From CBDVBE01 sp964543525 (lineage in GTDB: Bacteria > Fibrobacterota > Chitinivibrionia > Chitinivibrionales > JANQEN01): a stretch of DNA of 64,000 bases. Every line of letters begins with the position of its first letter. Position 1 is the stretch's first letter. The stretch lies in contig CAZIYW010000004.1 of the NCBI GenBank assembly GCA_964543525.1, positions 1 to 64,000 of the forward strand, written 5' to 3'. Shown here piece after piece: positions 24,996 through 33,869 of the stretch. The notes under the pieces are model-generated. The model saw nothing but the letters and a program-made list of their open reading frames with translations, did no database searches and was not told the origin of the DNA. The position numbers and the translations under genes were made by a program.

Positions 24996-26121
24996 CGTTA
25001 CAACCTCCCCTTTCCTACATATATGAGTGAATAGTACAAAACAGGTAGTCAGTTTTTATGACATACTTCCCTCAAAGAGTGTTATACCGGATAGTGAAAG
25101 TGGGATCCTGGTTTCGAAAGCTTTTATGAAAGTATGTTTCAGATATAAGGAAATGATTTAGTAACTATGTCGCTAGTACGTAAAAGGCTGGCGCATTNNN
25201 NNNNNNNCGCATTTTATCATTCTCCCCCCCGAGGTTAGGTAAAAGTTAATATATACATATGAGCCTATTAACCCCTACTCCCTGTCATTAATATACAGAA
25301 TTTTTTTTGTACTATATTTTTTTTATATGATTTTCACCTTTTCCTGATATGTGGTAATAAATATTTAAAAGGCAAAAAGTAATTATTTCGTAATATTTTC
25401 TGTTAATTATTTTGATTTTAGTAGGTGACTATAGATATTATTACGATTTCAATAAAATTTCTTTTGATAAATTTTTCTTTTTATTAAAGTGCGGTAATTA
25501 AAAAAAATTACCATCACAGAGAAAGCTTTTCTGGATATTCATCCTGTCGGGTCTACAGGTATATTAGCGAATGATGCTTATAATATCGGTGGTAATAGTA
25601 AATGGGTTTCAAAATGCATTAAAAGAAAAATTTTAATTTTGTAAGACTATTATAAGTACAGTGAGGTAATTTTCCGTTTCTAAAAAAAACAGTCATTTAG
25701 TTTAATTTATATGTATATTTAAAACAAGCAGAGACTTACAGGGGGGACTGTCTTTCTACTGTCTTTCTATAGTTATTTTTAGGTGTGAGAAGGATACGTG
25801 CATGTAAGAACCGACTCCTATTCTTTCTGCAGAAGCTTCCTAAAAAGCTGTTCTATGTAATGATGATGATTCAGCTCTTTTTTGTGTAAGCTCATCAGTA
25901 GGCCTGAAAATACATCTCTTCACTACACTATATCTTGTGGTTGTTATCCCACTCTATGTTAGGGCCTAAATTATGAAATACTATCGGGTCAATATTTAAA
26001 TTAAGTAATGAAGAAAAAATGTGTTAGAGGTTTAATCGATAGGTTGAGTAATATTATTTTACTGGTACAAAATGGTTAAACGCTGAAGTGTTGGAGGAGA
26101 TTTTCTTACAGGATTATTATT
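24996..26121. other. AT-rich region with scaffold gap, no convincing gene
   Basis: About 1.1 kb between the protease gene (minus) and the propeller gene (plus), so it should hold divergent promoters. It is very AT-rich. A short open stretch near 25501-25640 (EKAFLDIHPVGSTG) resembles a gene fragment but has no clear start and I cannot assign it. Ten Ns interrupt it at 25198-25207. Confidence 0.6.
25198..25207. other. assembly gap (10 N)
   Basis: Ten N characters flanked by GCGCATT and CGCATTTT. The real distance and content here are unknown, and order of the two sides depends on scaffolding. Confidence 0.99.
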
Positions 26122-27339
26122 ATGGCTAAAGATAGAAATGTTCTGCTTGTGAAGTGGATAGGGATGCTTGTTGTATTATTAATACTGTATTGCAGTTGGC
26201 CTTATGAACCGGAAAAAGAGCCTTATCCTGATACGGGAGTTATGTCTCAAAGCACGGAAAGCGGAACACTTTATCAAATCAACCCTGGTAAACAGACCTG
26301 TAATCCTTCAATTTCCCAGGATACAGTTAATTACTCTGCATGTATGCTGTGGCTGGGATTTTCCGGGGAGTTGAATGTTAAGGTTCCCGTTAATATGAGC
26401 GGGTATACCACTACCAATGTCCTTCAGCACGATCGGCTCACAATCACGGATTTTTCCAATACGGTTAAGTGGTATATAATGCGGGATGAGCTGGGCGTAA
26501 CCGGCCATATACAGGATCCGGAATGGGCGGCACATCCTGACTATATTGCCTGTCTGGGAGAGGATTCATCGGGATGGAATGCATACGCAATCAGAATTTC
26601 AGATAAAGCCTCGTTAAAATTATGCGCGGGAGGTATGAGTTCGGTAAGTACGCCGCATATCTGGGTATCGGATACCGCTACCGGCGGTACTCTGGTTAGT
26701 ACTCCCGTATATAACTCCTTGACCGGATTTATTGACCGGAACTCGATAAAGGAGTTTTTCGGGACAACCAGTGTTAAGGTTGTCTATTCCCTGCCGAAAA
26801 ACGGTTTGACGGTGTTTTATATTGATTATAATGACAGCGTACCGGCGCCGATAGCACTTGTAAAGCCGGACGGCAAAGAAGCATGGGATTGCGAGAGCCC
26901 GCTCATTTCACCGGAGGGGAATTGGATAACCTATAACTGTTCGGAAGACGTGTTTACCAGTAGCATTTATATACAACGACTGCGTGCTGGAAGGGCGCCG
27001 GTGTTGGTTTCGGAAGACGCATTTGAACCGCATTGGTGGGTCGATCCGGTTGATCCCGCTCATGGATACTATATCGTGTATGTGACCCTGACTGGTAGTA
27101 AGGTCGTACAATATGATTTCACCGATCAGTCGGTTGAAGAGAAAGCTTCAGCCGGTATTACGTATAAACAGAAGCTGAAAGGCTCTGCCGGTAATGTACC
27201 GGCACACATGGGTTTGAAAGTCGAAACATCATCCGCTCCGGAGATCATCGCGAGGCTTCCGTTTAAAGGCGGTCTTTCACCGGACGGCCTTTATCTCTGT
27301 ACCGGGTATGTGTATACCTATATACTTTTACTTCCATAG
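26122..27339 (+). CDS. exported beta-propeller protein, permuted relative of the protein at 22007
   Basis: A 405-residue protein with an N-terminal hydrophobic segment (VKWIGMLVVLLILYC; a possible but non-canonical lipobox). First half: CNPSISQ, SACMLWLGFSG, DPEWAAHPDYIACLG. Second half: VKVVYSLP, LISPEGNWITYNC, APVLVSEDAFEPHWW, GGLSPDGLYLCTGY. The protein at 22007 has these two blocks in the opposite order. It lacks the C-terminal sorting tail. It is followed after 18 bases by the barrel gene. Confidence 0.7.
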   Translation: MAKDRNVLLVKWIGMLVVLLILYCSWPYEPEKEPYPDTGVMSQSTESGTLYQINPGKQTCNPSISQDTVNYSACMLWLGFSGELNVKVPVNMSGYTTTNVLQHDRLTITDFSNTVKWYIMRDELGVTGHIQDPEWAAHPDYIACLGEDSSGWNAYAIRISDKASLKLCAGGMSSVSTPHIWVSDTATGGTLVSTPVYNSLTGFIDRNSIKEFFGTTSVKVVYSLPKNGLTVFYIDYNDSVPAPIALVKPDGKEAWDCESPLISPEGNWITYNCSEDVFTSSIYIQRLRAGRAPVLVSEDAFEPHWWVDPVDPAHGYYIVYVTLTGSKVVQYDFTDQSVEEKASAGITYKQKLKGSAGNVPAHMGLKVETSSAPEIIARLPFKGGLSPDGLYLCTGYVYTYILLLP

Positions 27340-27357
27340 AAAATGAAGGATTGAGAG

Positions 27358-28584
27358 TTGAACGTGAGGAAAAAAAAGAGAGACGGCAACAATTGTGCGA
27401 ATTCTGTTTTTAACAGAGGTATTACGGTGACGGTTTTTTGTGTATTTGCTATACTGTTGATTTTTATTGTTTTCATAAAGGTTGTTTTTCATAATACTGT
27501 TACGACAGGCGCACTTTACACTTGCATGGATAAGGCATCGGTGTTGCTTCCGACATTAACGCCGTGGCAGAGTGTCGGCGGTTGTGGAGCCGGCGGTTCC
27601 GGCGGCGGTACCGACGGTATTAAATGGGTCGGCGAAGGGGTGAGCGGCGGCTATGTCGAGGTGGAAGTCCTGCCGAAATACAATTTCGGTCAGAATTTTC
27701 ATTTCCTTACCATTGCGCCCCGTATAAGCGTTAAAACACGATGGAATTACACCGTCGGAGTAACCCTGCCGTTTTATTCAAAAACTGCAGGGGTCCAGTA
27801 CCGTGACAATCAACCTGAACAGACCGAAGTGACCGGCGGTATGGGTGATATTTCTCTGGATGTTTCCCGGCTTTTCGGCTCCAGCGGTCAATTTACTCTT
27901 GCCCTTGCCCTGACTTTTCCGACCGGACAGTATGATATCAAGCGGGGACCGGAAAGCGCAAAGAAATTTCTTCCGACGAATTTACAGATGGGTGGCGGTA
28001 TATATAATGCGGGTTTGAACTTTACCTACACCCGCGATGTGGAAAACGGTATGTGGCTTTTTGACGGCACTTACAATTATCCCTTTATGATGCGCCCCTT
28101 TACTCAAGAGAATGAATTCCTTGATTCGTACTTTTCGGCATATAAACACGAGAGCGGCAGCAGATTCTATTATCGAGCGAAACCTTACGGCGAGAGCGAT
28201 CTGGGAGACTATACCCCACCCGGTATCAGTGGCAGTGTGATATATGCCTACCGGGGTATTCCGGAGTATGTTCATTCATTCGGGCTGACCTTTGTGGTGC
28301 CTCTCGGTGTCGCGTGGATTCATTCCGAAAACACGTCAATCTATGATCCCCGGCCGGATCCTGATCATAAGGCCTGGCAGGCTGTTTTAACCTATGGTCT
28401 GGAATTTTCAAAGGATAAATTCCCGATTTTCCTGGCGGTGGCAAAGCCGATAAAGGATAAATCAGTCGTTAATCCTGACGATGAATATGATTGGAGACCG
28501 CTCAGGAAATGGGACGGCATTGACTGGGACAGTTTTAAGAACGAGTGGATTCTGGCTATCGGCATAAAATCCGCATTGTTTTAG
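27358..28584 (+). CDS. outer-membrane beta-barrel-like protein
   Basis: A 408-residue protein. One N-terminal hydrophobic segment (VTVFCVFAILLIFIVFI) acts as signal or anchor; the rest is rich in alternating aromatic/glycine beta strands (VEVEVLPKYNFGQNFHFLTIAPRI-like), as in phenol-degradation MetA-type barrels. The start is TTG 27358 or GTG 27364. It is probably co-transcribed with the propeller gene before it and the lipoprotein after it. Confidence 0.6.
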   Translation: MNVRKKKRDGNNCANSVFNRGITVTVFCVFAILLIFIVFIKVVFHNTVTTGALYTCMDKASVLLPTLTPWQSVGGCGAGGSGGGTDGIKWVGEGVSGGYVEVEVLPKYNFGQNFHFLTIAPRISVKTRWNYTVGVTLPFYSKTAGVQYRDNQPEQTEVTGGMGDISLDVSRLFGSSGQFTLALALTFPTGQYDIKRGPESAKKFLPTNLQMGGGIYNAGLNFTYTRDVENGMWLFDGTYNYPFMMRPFTQENEFLDSYFSAYKHESGSRFYYRAKPYGESDLGDYTPPGISGSVIYAYRGIPEYVHSFGLTFVVPLGVAWIHSENTSIYDPRPDPDHKAWQAVLTYGLEFSKDKFPIFLAVAKPIKDKSVVNPDDEYDWRPLRKWDGIDWDSFKNEWILAIGIKSALF

Positions 28585-28610
28585 GTATTATTTAAAAGAA
28601 AGGAACAATT

Positions 28611-29048
28611 ATGCGAAAGGTGTTTCTTTTTTCAATTGGTATTATTGCCTCTTCGTTTGTTTTTATCCGATGTGACAACCCAACCAACCCTGATGAGAAT
28701 ATGCCTACCAACGGAAAAAATATTCAGGTAGTATACCCTGCCGGTGGTGAATCATTTACCGTTGGCCAGACAGTGACAATTCAGTTCAAGATAAATGCCA
28801 ATAAGATCAGCAGTGCTATGCCTCAGATATCTTTGGACAGCGGGAAATCATACTATGATATTCCCGGACAGGCGGTGTACGCCAAATCGGGAGGTGGCGG
28901 ACAGTTGCTTACCTGCTCGTGGACAATCGGCCAGGAGGTTAATCCCCTGGACTACGTGACGGTTTCACCAGGTTGCAGGATTAAGGTATATAATTATGAA
29001 ATACCAACCGAATTTGACACATCGCCCTTATTTACTGTCAGTCCGTAA
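28611..29048 (+). CDS. small lipoprotein with Ig-like fold
   Basis: A 145-residue lipoprotein, signal FSIGIIASSFVFIRC with the Cys followed by DNPTNPDE. The mature part VVYPAGGESFTVGQTVTIQF looks like a Ser-Thr-rich/cell-wall-anchoring-type immunoglobulin-like domain. The end IKVYNYEIPTEFD recalls the lipoprotein at 23570. AAAGGA precedes the ATG. Confidence 0.65.
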   Translation: MRKVFLFSIGIIASSFVFIRCDNPTNPDENMPTNGKNIQVVYPAGGESFTVGQTVTIQFKINANKISSAMPQISLDSGKSYYDIPGQAVYAKSGGGGQLLTCSWTIGQEVNPLDYVTVSPGCRIKVYNYEIPTEFDTSPLFTVSP

Positions 29049-29081
29049 ATGATTGTAACGGTTTAGCGTGAAAGAAAAACA

Positions 29082-30158
29082 ATGATGAGAAACATTGGGA
29101 TTATCGGCTGCAGTGGATTTATCGGTTCGCACCTGCTGGAGCGATTACTTGAATCGGGCAGGTATACGGTTGTTGGTGTTGACACGGTTTCGGTTAAAAT
29201 AGAACATATATTGCCGCATCCGTTGCTAACCTTTGTAAAGGGTGACATATATACCCTGAACAATCGTGACCGGATATTCGAAGCGTGTGATACGATTGTC
29301 TCTCTTGCGGCACTCTGTAATCCTGCCCTGTACAATACCGTAACCCTCGATGTTGTTGAAAGTAATTTTCAGCGCCCGCTTGAACTGGTGAAGTGGTGCA
29401 CCAATACGGGAAGAAGAATTATACACTTTTCATCTAGTGAGGTGTACGGCAGGACCGTCCAGGGTATTGCAGGAGAGAATCTGGTGGACAGGGACCGTGA
29501 ATCACAGTATCTCCTTTCCGAAGAGGTAACACCGTTGATTCTGGGGCCTATTCAGGCACAACGCTGGTCCTATGCCTGCGCAAAACAGCTTCTAGAGCGG
29601 GTGATATATGCGTACGGTATCGAGAAAGGGCTTGAGTATACTATTGTCAGACCGTTTAATTTTATCGGTCCTCGTATGGATTATATCCCTGGAATTGATG
29701 GAGAGGGTATTCCACGGGTAATTGCGTGTTTTATGGAGTCACTGCTGTTTGAAAAACCTTTAAAGCTGGTTGATGGAGGACATAACAGGAGAACATTTAC
29801 AGATATCGATGATGCTGTTGATGCTGTTATGCGCATAATAGAAAAACCTGAACAATCCTGTCAACAGATCTTTAATATTGGCAATCCCGATAATGAAGTT
29901 ACCATACGGGAATTGGCGCATATAATGGTTGGGACCTATAATGATTTGTATCCACATCATTCGGCTAAATATGAGATACGCGAGGTTTCAGCAGAGGAAT
30001 TTTATGGTGCCGGTTACGAGGACTGTGATAGGCGGGTTCCGGATATAACAAAAGCACAAACGCTGCTTGGCTGGATACCTGTGACAGGGCTTAAGGAGGC
30101 ACTGGTAAAAACGATGGTTTCCTATGTCGAATCCTATGGTAAGAAACATGCAGCTTAA
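29082..30158 (+). CDS. NAD-dependent nucleotide-sugar epimerase/decarboxylase, ArnA C-terminal-like
   Basis: A 358-residue short-chain dehydrogenase-type enzyme. NAD site GCSGFIGSHLL; catalytic WSYACAKQ (YxxxK); the end GYEDCDRRVPDITKAQTLLGW matches UDP-glucuronate decarboxylase (ArnA C-terminal) relatives. It may make a UDP-pentose-type sugar. First gene of the glycosyl block and directly followed (2 bases) by a glycosyltransferase. Confidence 0.85.
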   Translation: MMRNIGIIGCSGFIGSHLLERLLESGRYTVVGVDTVSVKIEHILPHPLLTFVKGDIYTLNNRDRIFEACDTIVSLAALCNPALYNTVTLDVVESNFQRPLELVKWCTNTGRRIIHFSSSEVYGRTVQGIAGENLVDRDRESQYLLSEEVTPLILGPIQAQRWSYACAKQLLERVIYAYGIEKGLEYTIVRPFNFIGPRMDYIPGIDGEGIPRVIACFMESLLFEKPLKLVDGGHNRRTFTDIDDAVDAVMRIIEKPEQSCQQIFNIGNPDNEVTIRELAHIMVGTYNDLYPHHSAKYEIREVSAEEFYGAGYEDCDRRVPDITKAQTLLGWIPVTGLKEALVKTMVSYVESYGKKHAA

Positions 30159-30160
30159 CA

Positions 30161-30889
30161 ATGGCAAAAATATCAATTTTCATACCGGCGTACAATGCGG
30201 CATCTCATATAAACGCAGTAATTGATCGTATACCTGACAAGGTGTGGGATTATATAGTCAAAGTCTGGATTATAAATGACGGTTCTACAGATGAAACCGG
30301 TTCTGTAATTAGTGTTCTTGAAAGAAATAATAATAAGATAATAGCTTTACATTTACCGGTAAATAAAGGGTATGGCACCGCCGTACAGATTGGTTTGAAA
30401 AAGTGCCGGGAGAGTAGCGGTGATTTTGCGATCTGTCTTCATGCAGACGGACAGTATCCTCCGGAGTCGATTCCGTCGTTCATCGAATATATGGAGTCGA
30501 CGGGATGCGATATTTTACAGGGTTCGCGAATCGCTTCTGGGACTGCACTACGAGGCGGTATGCCTTTATATAAATATTTTGCCGGTAAAATATTAACGTT
30601 CTTTGAAAATCGTGTGTTCGGTCTTGCACTGACTGATTATCACAGTGGGTATCTCTTTTACAGCAGACATGCTTTGGAAACTATTCCATTTTCCAGTCTC
30701 AGCCGTAGTTTTGATTTTGATGTGGAAGTTATTGCGTGTGCGTGTGCATCAGGATTATCGGTTAAAGAACTGCCAATCCCTACCCGGTATGCGGATGAAA
30801 AGTCATATTTGAATCCAGTCACCTATGGCCTGAGGGTTGTCGGTGTGATGGGAAAATATCTGCTCGGTAATTACCGGAGAGAAACATGA
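30161..30889 (+). CDS. family 2 glycosyltransferase, DPM1-like
   Basis: A 242-residue enzyme. The nucleotide site has IFIPAYNAA and WIINDGSTDETG, and the metal/donor motif is LHADGQYPPE. It resembles dolichyl/polyprenyl-phosphate sugar transferases but has no C-terminal membrane segments. It would move a sugar to a polyprenyl phosphate or growing glycan. It overlaps the next gene by 4 bases. Confidence 0.88.
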   Translation: MAKISIFIPAYNAASHINAVIDRIPDKVWDYIVKVWIINDGSTDETGSVISVLERNNNKIIALHLPVNKGYGTAVQIGLKKCRESSGDFAICLHADGQYPPESIPSFIEYMESTGCDILQGSRIASGTALRGGMPLYKYFAGKILTFFENRVFGLALTDYHSGYLFYSRHALETIPFSSLSRSFDFDVEVIACACASGLSVKELPIPTRYADEKSYLNPVTYGLRVVGVMGKYLLGNYRRET

Positions 30890-31788
30890 TTCTGGTAACC
30901 GGCGGCACCGGGGTTATGGGGAGTATTCTGGTTAAACGGCTTTGCGAAGCCGGAAAAACGGTACGTGTGCTGACCTTACCCGACGACCCGAATGTGTCAC
31001 GAGTTGAAAAACTCGGCGTAGATATACGGTATGGAGACATTTCGCAGGAGTCTCAGATATCAGGTGTCTGCAGGGATATCGAAATTGTCTATCATCTTGC
31101 GGCTATTATTGTTACCCGGGATGAGACGCTCTTTAAAACAATAAATGTGCACGGTACACGGAATCTGATTAATGCGGCAAAAAAGGATGGTGTAAAGCAT
31201 TTTATTTATACCTCGTCAGCATCGGTAATATACCCGAAACCGACACCATATTCTCTATCGAAAAAGTACTGTGAAGAGTTAGTAACAGCATCAGGTATAT
31301 CCTATACGATAATACGACCGACACTGGTGTACGATAAAGGAAAAGGGGGACTTGAATTTGATATATATTTATCATATTTGCAGCGCTTTCCTGTGGTTCC
31401 CTTTATTGGTCGCGGAAATGCATTAAAGCGACCGGTATTTGTCGGTGATATCATCGAGGGACTTATTGCGGTTTGTCATAACACAACAGCTATGGGAAAG
31501 ATATACAACTTCAGTGGCGGGGAAGCGATCACAATGAGAGATTTTTCCCTGTTATGCCTGAAATATTCAGGCAAGCCGGATAAACCAATCGTCTCTTTGC
31601 CTGTATGGTTTTGTAAAATATTAGCCGGAGTTATGCAGGTTACAATGAAAAATCCGCCGCTTAACTGGCAGAAAATAGCCGGTATAACACAGGATGCCGA
31701 TCTCGATCCGAAGGAGGCCATTGAAGATTTAGGATATAAACCGAGAAAGGTAACAGAATTTTTAAAGGAGTGTTTTCCGAGAATTTAG
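30886..31788 (+). CDS. NAD-dependent epimerase/dehydratase
   Basis: A 300-residue SDR enzyme with nucleotide site VTGGTGVMGSIL, the usual HLAAI strand and catalytic YSLSKKY (YxxxK). It is co-translated with the preceding glycosyltransferase through an ATGA overlap, so it probably acts on a sugar or lipid-linked sugar intermediate of that pathway. Confidence 0.85.
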   Translation: MILVTGGTGVMGSILVKRLCEAGKTVRVLTLPDDPNVSRVEKLGVDIRYGDISQESQISGVCRDIEIVYHLAAIIVTRDETLFKTINVHGTRNLINAAKKDGVKHFIYTSSASVIYPKPTPYSLSKKYCEELVTASGISYTIIRPTLVYDKGKGGLEFDIYLSYLQRFPVVPFIGRGNALKRPVFVGDIIEGLIAVCHNTTAMGKIYNFSGGEAITMRDFSLLCLKYSGKPDKPIVSLPVWFCKILAGVMQVTMKNPPLNWQKIAGITQDADLDPKEAIEDLGYKPRKVTEFLKECFPRI

Positions 31789-31798
31789 ATAAAATATC

Positions 31799-31865
31799 AT
31801 TACCCGTCTTGACCGGGTAATCCAGATAGTTTTAATTTCTGGAATCCCGTCCAGGTGGGAATAAC
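31799..31865. repeat. palindromic REP-like repeat
   Basis: Three stems in a row: ATTACCCG/CGGGTAAT, CCAGA/TCTGG and TCCC/GGGA, with outer ends that are roughly complementary. It resembles the common intergenic repeat type seen in many bacterial genomes (TCATTCCCG...CTGGATTCCCG). It has no T-tract, so it is not a classical terminator. Confidence 0.6.
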
Positions 31866-31896
31866 AGTCTTTGTGACATTGAAAAGGGGATGAATT

Positions 31897-32397
31897 ATGA
31901 GAACTTTAAAAATTGCTATGATATTTTTAATTATTTTTTGCGCATTTCAGAATGTTACCAGTGATAAATATGTTGTTGGCTCCGGTGGAAAGGTTATTAA
32001 AGAAGACAACCGTACAGAACCGGAGAAAAAAGCTGATAAGAATGATACGCTGGTAATAACCGCCCGTCTGATTGAGATACCGGGTACGTTTCCGCCCAAC
32101 GATTTATATAACTACGTTTACATAATGAAATACCGTGTTATAAAGGTGGAAAAAGGTGCTTATACAAAGAAGGAAATTCTTGTCGGGCAGTATAATCCGC
32201 TGATTCCCCGCGATAAGATAAAAGATAAGATGGATAAGTATGTTGATGGCGATGTGAAAAAATTTGAAGTAGGCGCAAAGCACAGGCTTGTCCTGATTAC
32301 CCCTATTGAAAAAGTCTGGAGCGAGCAAATTGAATCAGATTATTTTGACTCTGAAGATGAACAATATTTTGCTTTAAAAACAGACATCTTAAAATAG
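31897..32397 (+). CDS. exported hypothetical protein
   Basis: A 166-residue protein with a signal peptide (IAMIFLIIFCAFQNVTS). The mature part is lysine-rich with beta strands (LVITARLIEI, YVYIMKYRVIKVEKG). Not recognised. It precedes the MBOAT gene by 29 bases and may belong to its operon. Confidence 0.7.
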   Translation: MRTLKIAMIFLIIFCAFQNVTSDKYVVGSGGKVIKEDNRTEPEKKADKNDTLVITARLIEIPGTFPPNDLYNYVYIMKYRVIKVEKGAYTKKEILVGQYNPLIPRDKIKDKMDKYVDGDVKKFEVGAKHRLVLITPIEKVWSEQIESDYFDSEDEQYFALKTDILK

Positions 32398-32426
32398 TTG
32401 CCCAGAGTAATCTGTAAAAGAGAACT

Positions 32427-33851
32427 ATGGTATTTTCTTCCCATATTTTCCTGTTCTATTTCCTGCCGCTTACGCTGCTTGGCTATTATGTCATGGTCAG
32501 GCTGCGTTGCAATATCAGCTGGGTAAATCTGTTTGTAACCATTGCGAGTTATGCTTTTTACGGCTGGTTTCAGCCTTATTTCATCATATTAATGTGGATT
32601 ACAACATTTACCAATTATATGTGCGGGAGGGTAATTTCCAAACCGGGAGCTACTCCTGCGCAGAGAAATACGGCCCTTGTTGTCGGGATTACCGTGAGCC
32701 TGGGATTTCTCGCGTTTTTTAAATATTACATGTTTGCCATGAACGGTATAAACAGGTTGATTGAGTTATGTGGTGCCGGATCCAATTTTTTCCATGTCAT
32801 GGAGGTTGCGCTGCCTATTGGTATTTCATTCTATACCTTTCAGGCGTTGAGTTATACCATAGATGTATGGCGCGGTGATGCGCCGCCGGTGAAGGATATG
32901 AAAACCTTTTCCTGCTTTGTTGCCCTGTTTCCACAGCTCATTGCCGGACCTATTATTCGATACAACACGGTAGCGGAGCAGCTTGCCGGGCGGGAGCATT
33001 CCTTCGAAAAGTTCAGCAGCGGCGCCTCGATTTTCATGCTGGGATTTGCCAAGAAAATTCTTCTGGCCAATGCGGCTGGCGCCGTTGCCAATGCGGTCTT
33101 CCGGGCGGATGCTCCTGATATGGCCACTGCCTGGTGGGGAGCGCTCGGCTATCACTTCCAGATTTACTTTGATTTCTGTGCTTACTCCGATATGGCGGTT
33201 GGTTTGGGCCGGATGATGGGTTTTGAATTTATAAAAAATTTCAACGGGCCTTATCGTTCGGTAAGTATCTCCGATTTCTGGAGCCGGTGGCATATCTCTC
33301 TTTCCACCTGGATACGCGATTACCTGTATATCAGCCTTGGCGGAAACAGGAAGGGACCGGGGCGAACCTATTTCAATCTGGGTATCTCCATGTTTCTCTG
33401 CGGGCTCTGGCACGGTGCGCAGATGACGTTTGTGTTGTGGGGTATATTTCACGGCGTTCTGCTTATCTGGGAACGGACTATGGGGCGCCAACCGGTATAT
33501 AAAAAATTCCCCACGGTCTTAAAGATCCTGATTACCAATGTTATAGTAATATTCGGGTGGGTGATTTTCCGGGCTCCCAGTGTTGACCAGGCGGCGCTAT
33601 ACTGGAAAGCAATGCTTGGACTGGGTGCAACTGTACCGGCATCTGATATTTTAAGAACTGAAATGTTCAGTATGAAATATATGGCTGAAATGGTTATATG
33701 CGCCCTTCTGGTCTGGCAACCGATTCAGGCGCATGAATGGGTGAAGAAGCTGACTCCGGTGAAAGTCGTATTATTGATGATTGTTTTTCTCTATGCAATT
33801 GTGAGCATGTTCACCCAGGCATTTAATCCGTTTCTCTACTTTCAATTTTAG
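32427..33851 (+). CDS. MBOAT O-acyltransferase (AlgI-like)
   Basis: A 474-residue polytopic inner-membrane enzyme that moves an acyl group (acetyl in AlgI) across the membrane for transfer to an extracellular polysaccharide. Hallmarks: SFYTFQALSYTIDVWRG, DFWSRWHISLSTWIRDYLY and the histidine block LWHGAQMTFVLWGIFHG (His329, His342). Two AlgX/AlgJ-like genes follow, giving the standard acyl-relay arrangement. Confidence 0.93.
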   Translation: MVFSSHIFLFYFLPLTLLGYYVMVRLRCNISWVNLFVTIASYAFYGWFQPYFIILMWITTFTNYMCGRVISKPGATPAQRNTALVVGITVSLGFLAFFKYYMFAMNGINRLIELCGAGSNFFHVMEVALPIGISFYTFQALSYTIDVWRGDAPPVKDMKTFSCFVALFPQLIAGPIIRYNTVAEQLAGREHSFEKFSSGASIFMLGFAKKILLANAAGAVANAVFRADAPDMATAWWGALGYHFQIYFDFCAYSDMAVGLGRMMGFEFIKNFNGPYRSVSISDFWSRWHISLSTWIRDYLYISLGGNRKGPGRTYFNLGISMFLCGLWHGAQMTFVLWGIFHGVLLIWERTMGRQPVYKKFPTVLKILITNVIVIFGWVIFRAPSVDQAALYWKAMLGLGATVPASDILRTEMFSMKYMAEMVICALLVWQPIQAHEWVKKLTPVKVVLLMIVFLYAIVSMFTQAFNPFLYFQF

Positions 33852-33869
33852 GAAGGGTACTGTTTTCAG

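Noticed and set aside
25501..25645. Short open stretch with EKAFLDIHPVGSTG
   Set aside because: No start, no recognised family, inside an AT-rich gap near the Ns; not reported as a gene.
31799..31865. Palindrome as rho-independent terminator
   Set aside because: No T-tract after any stem; the layout fits a REP-like repeat better.
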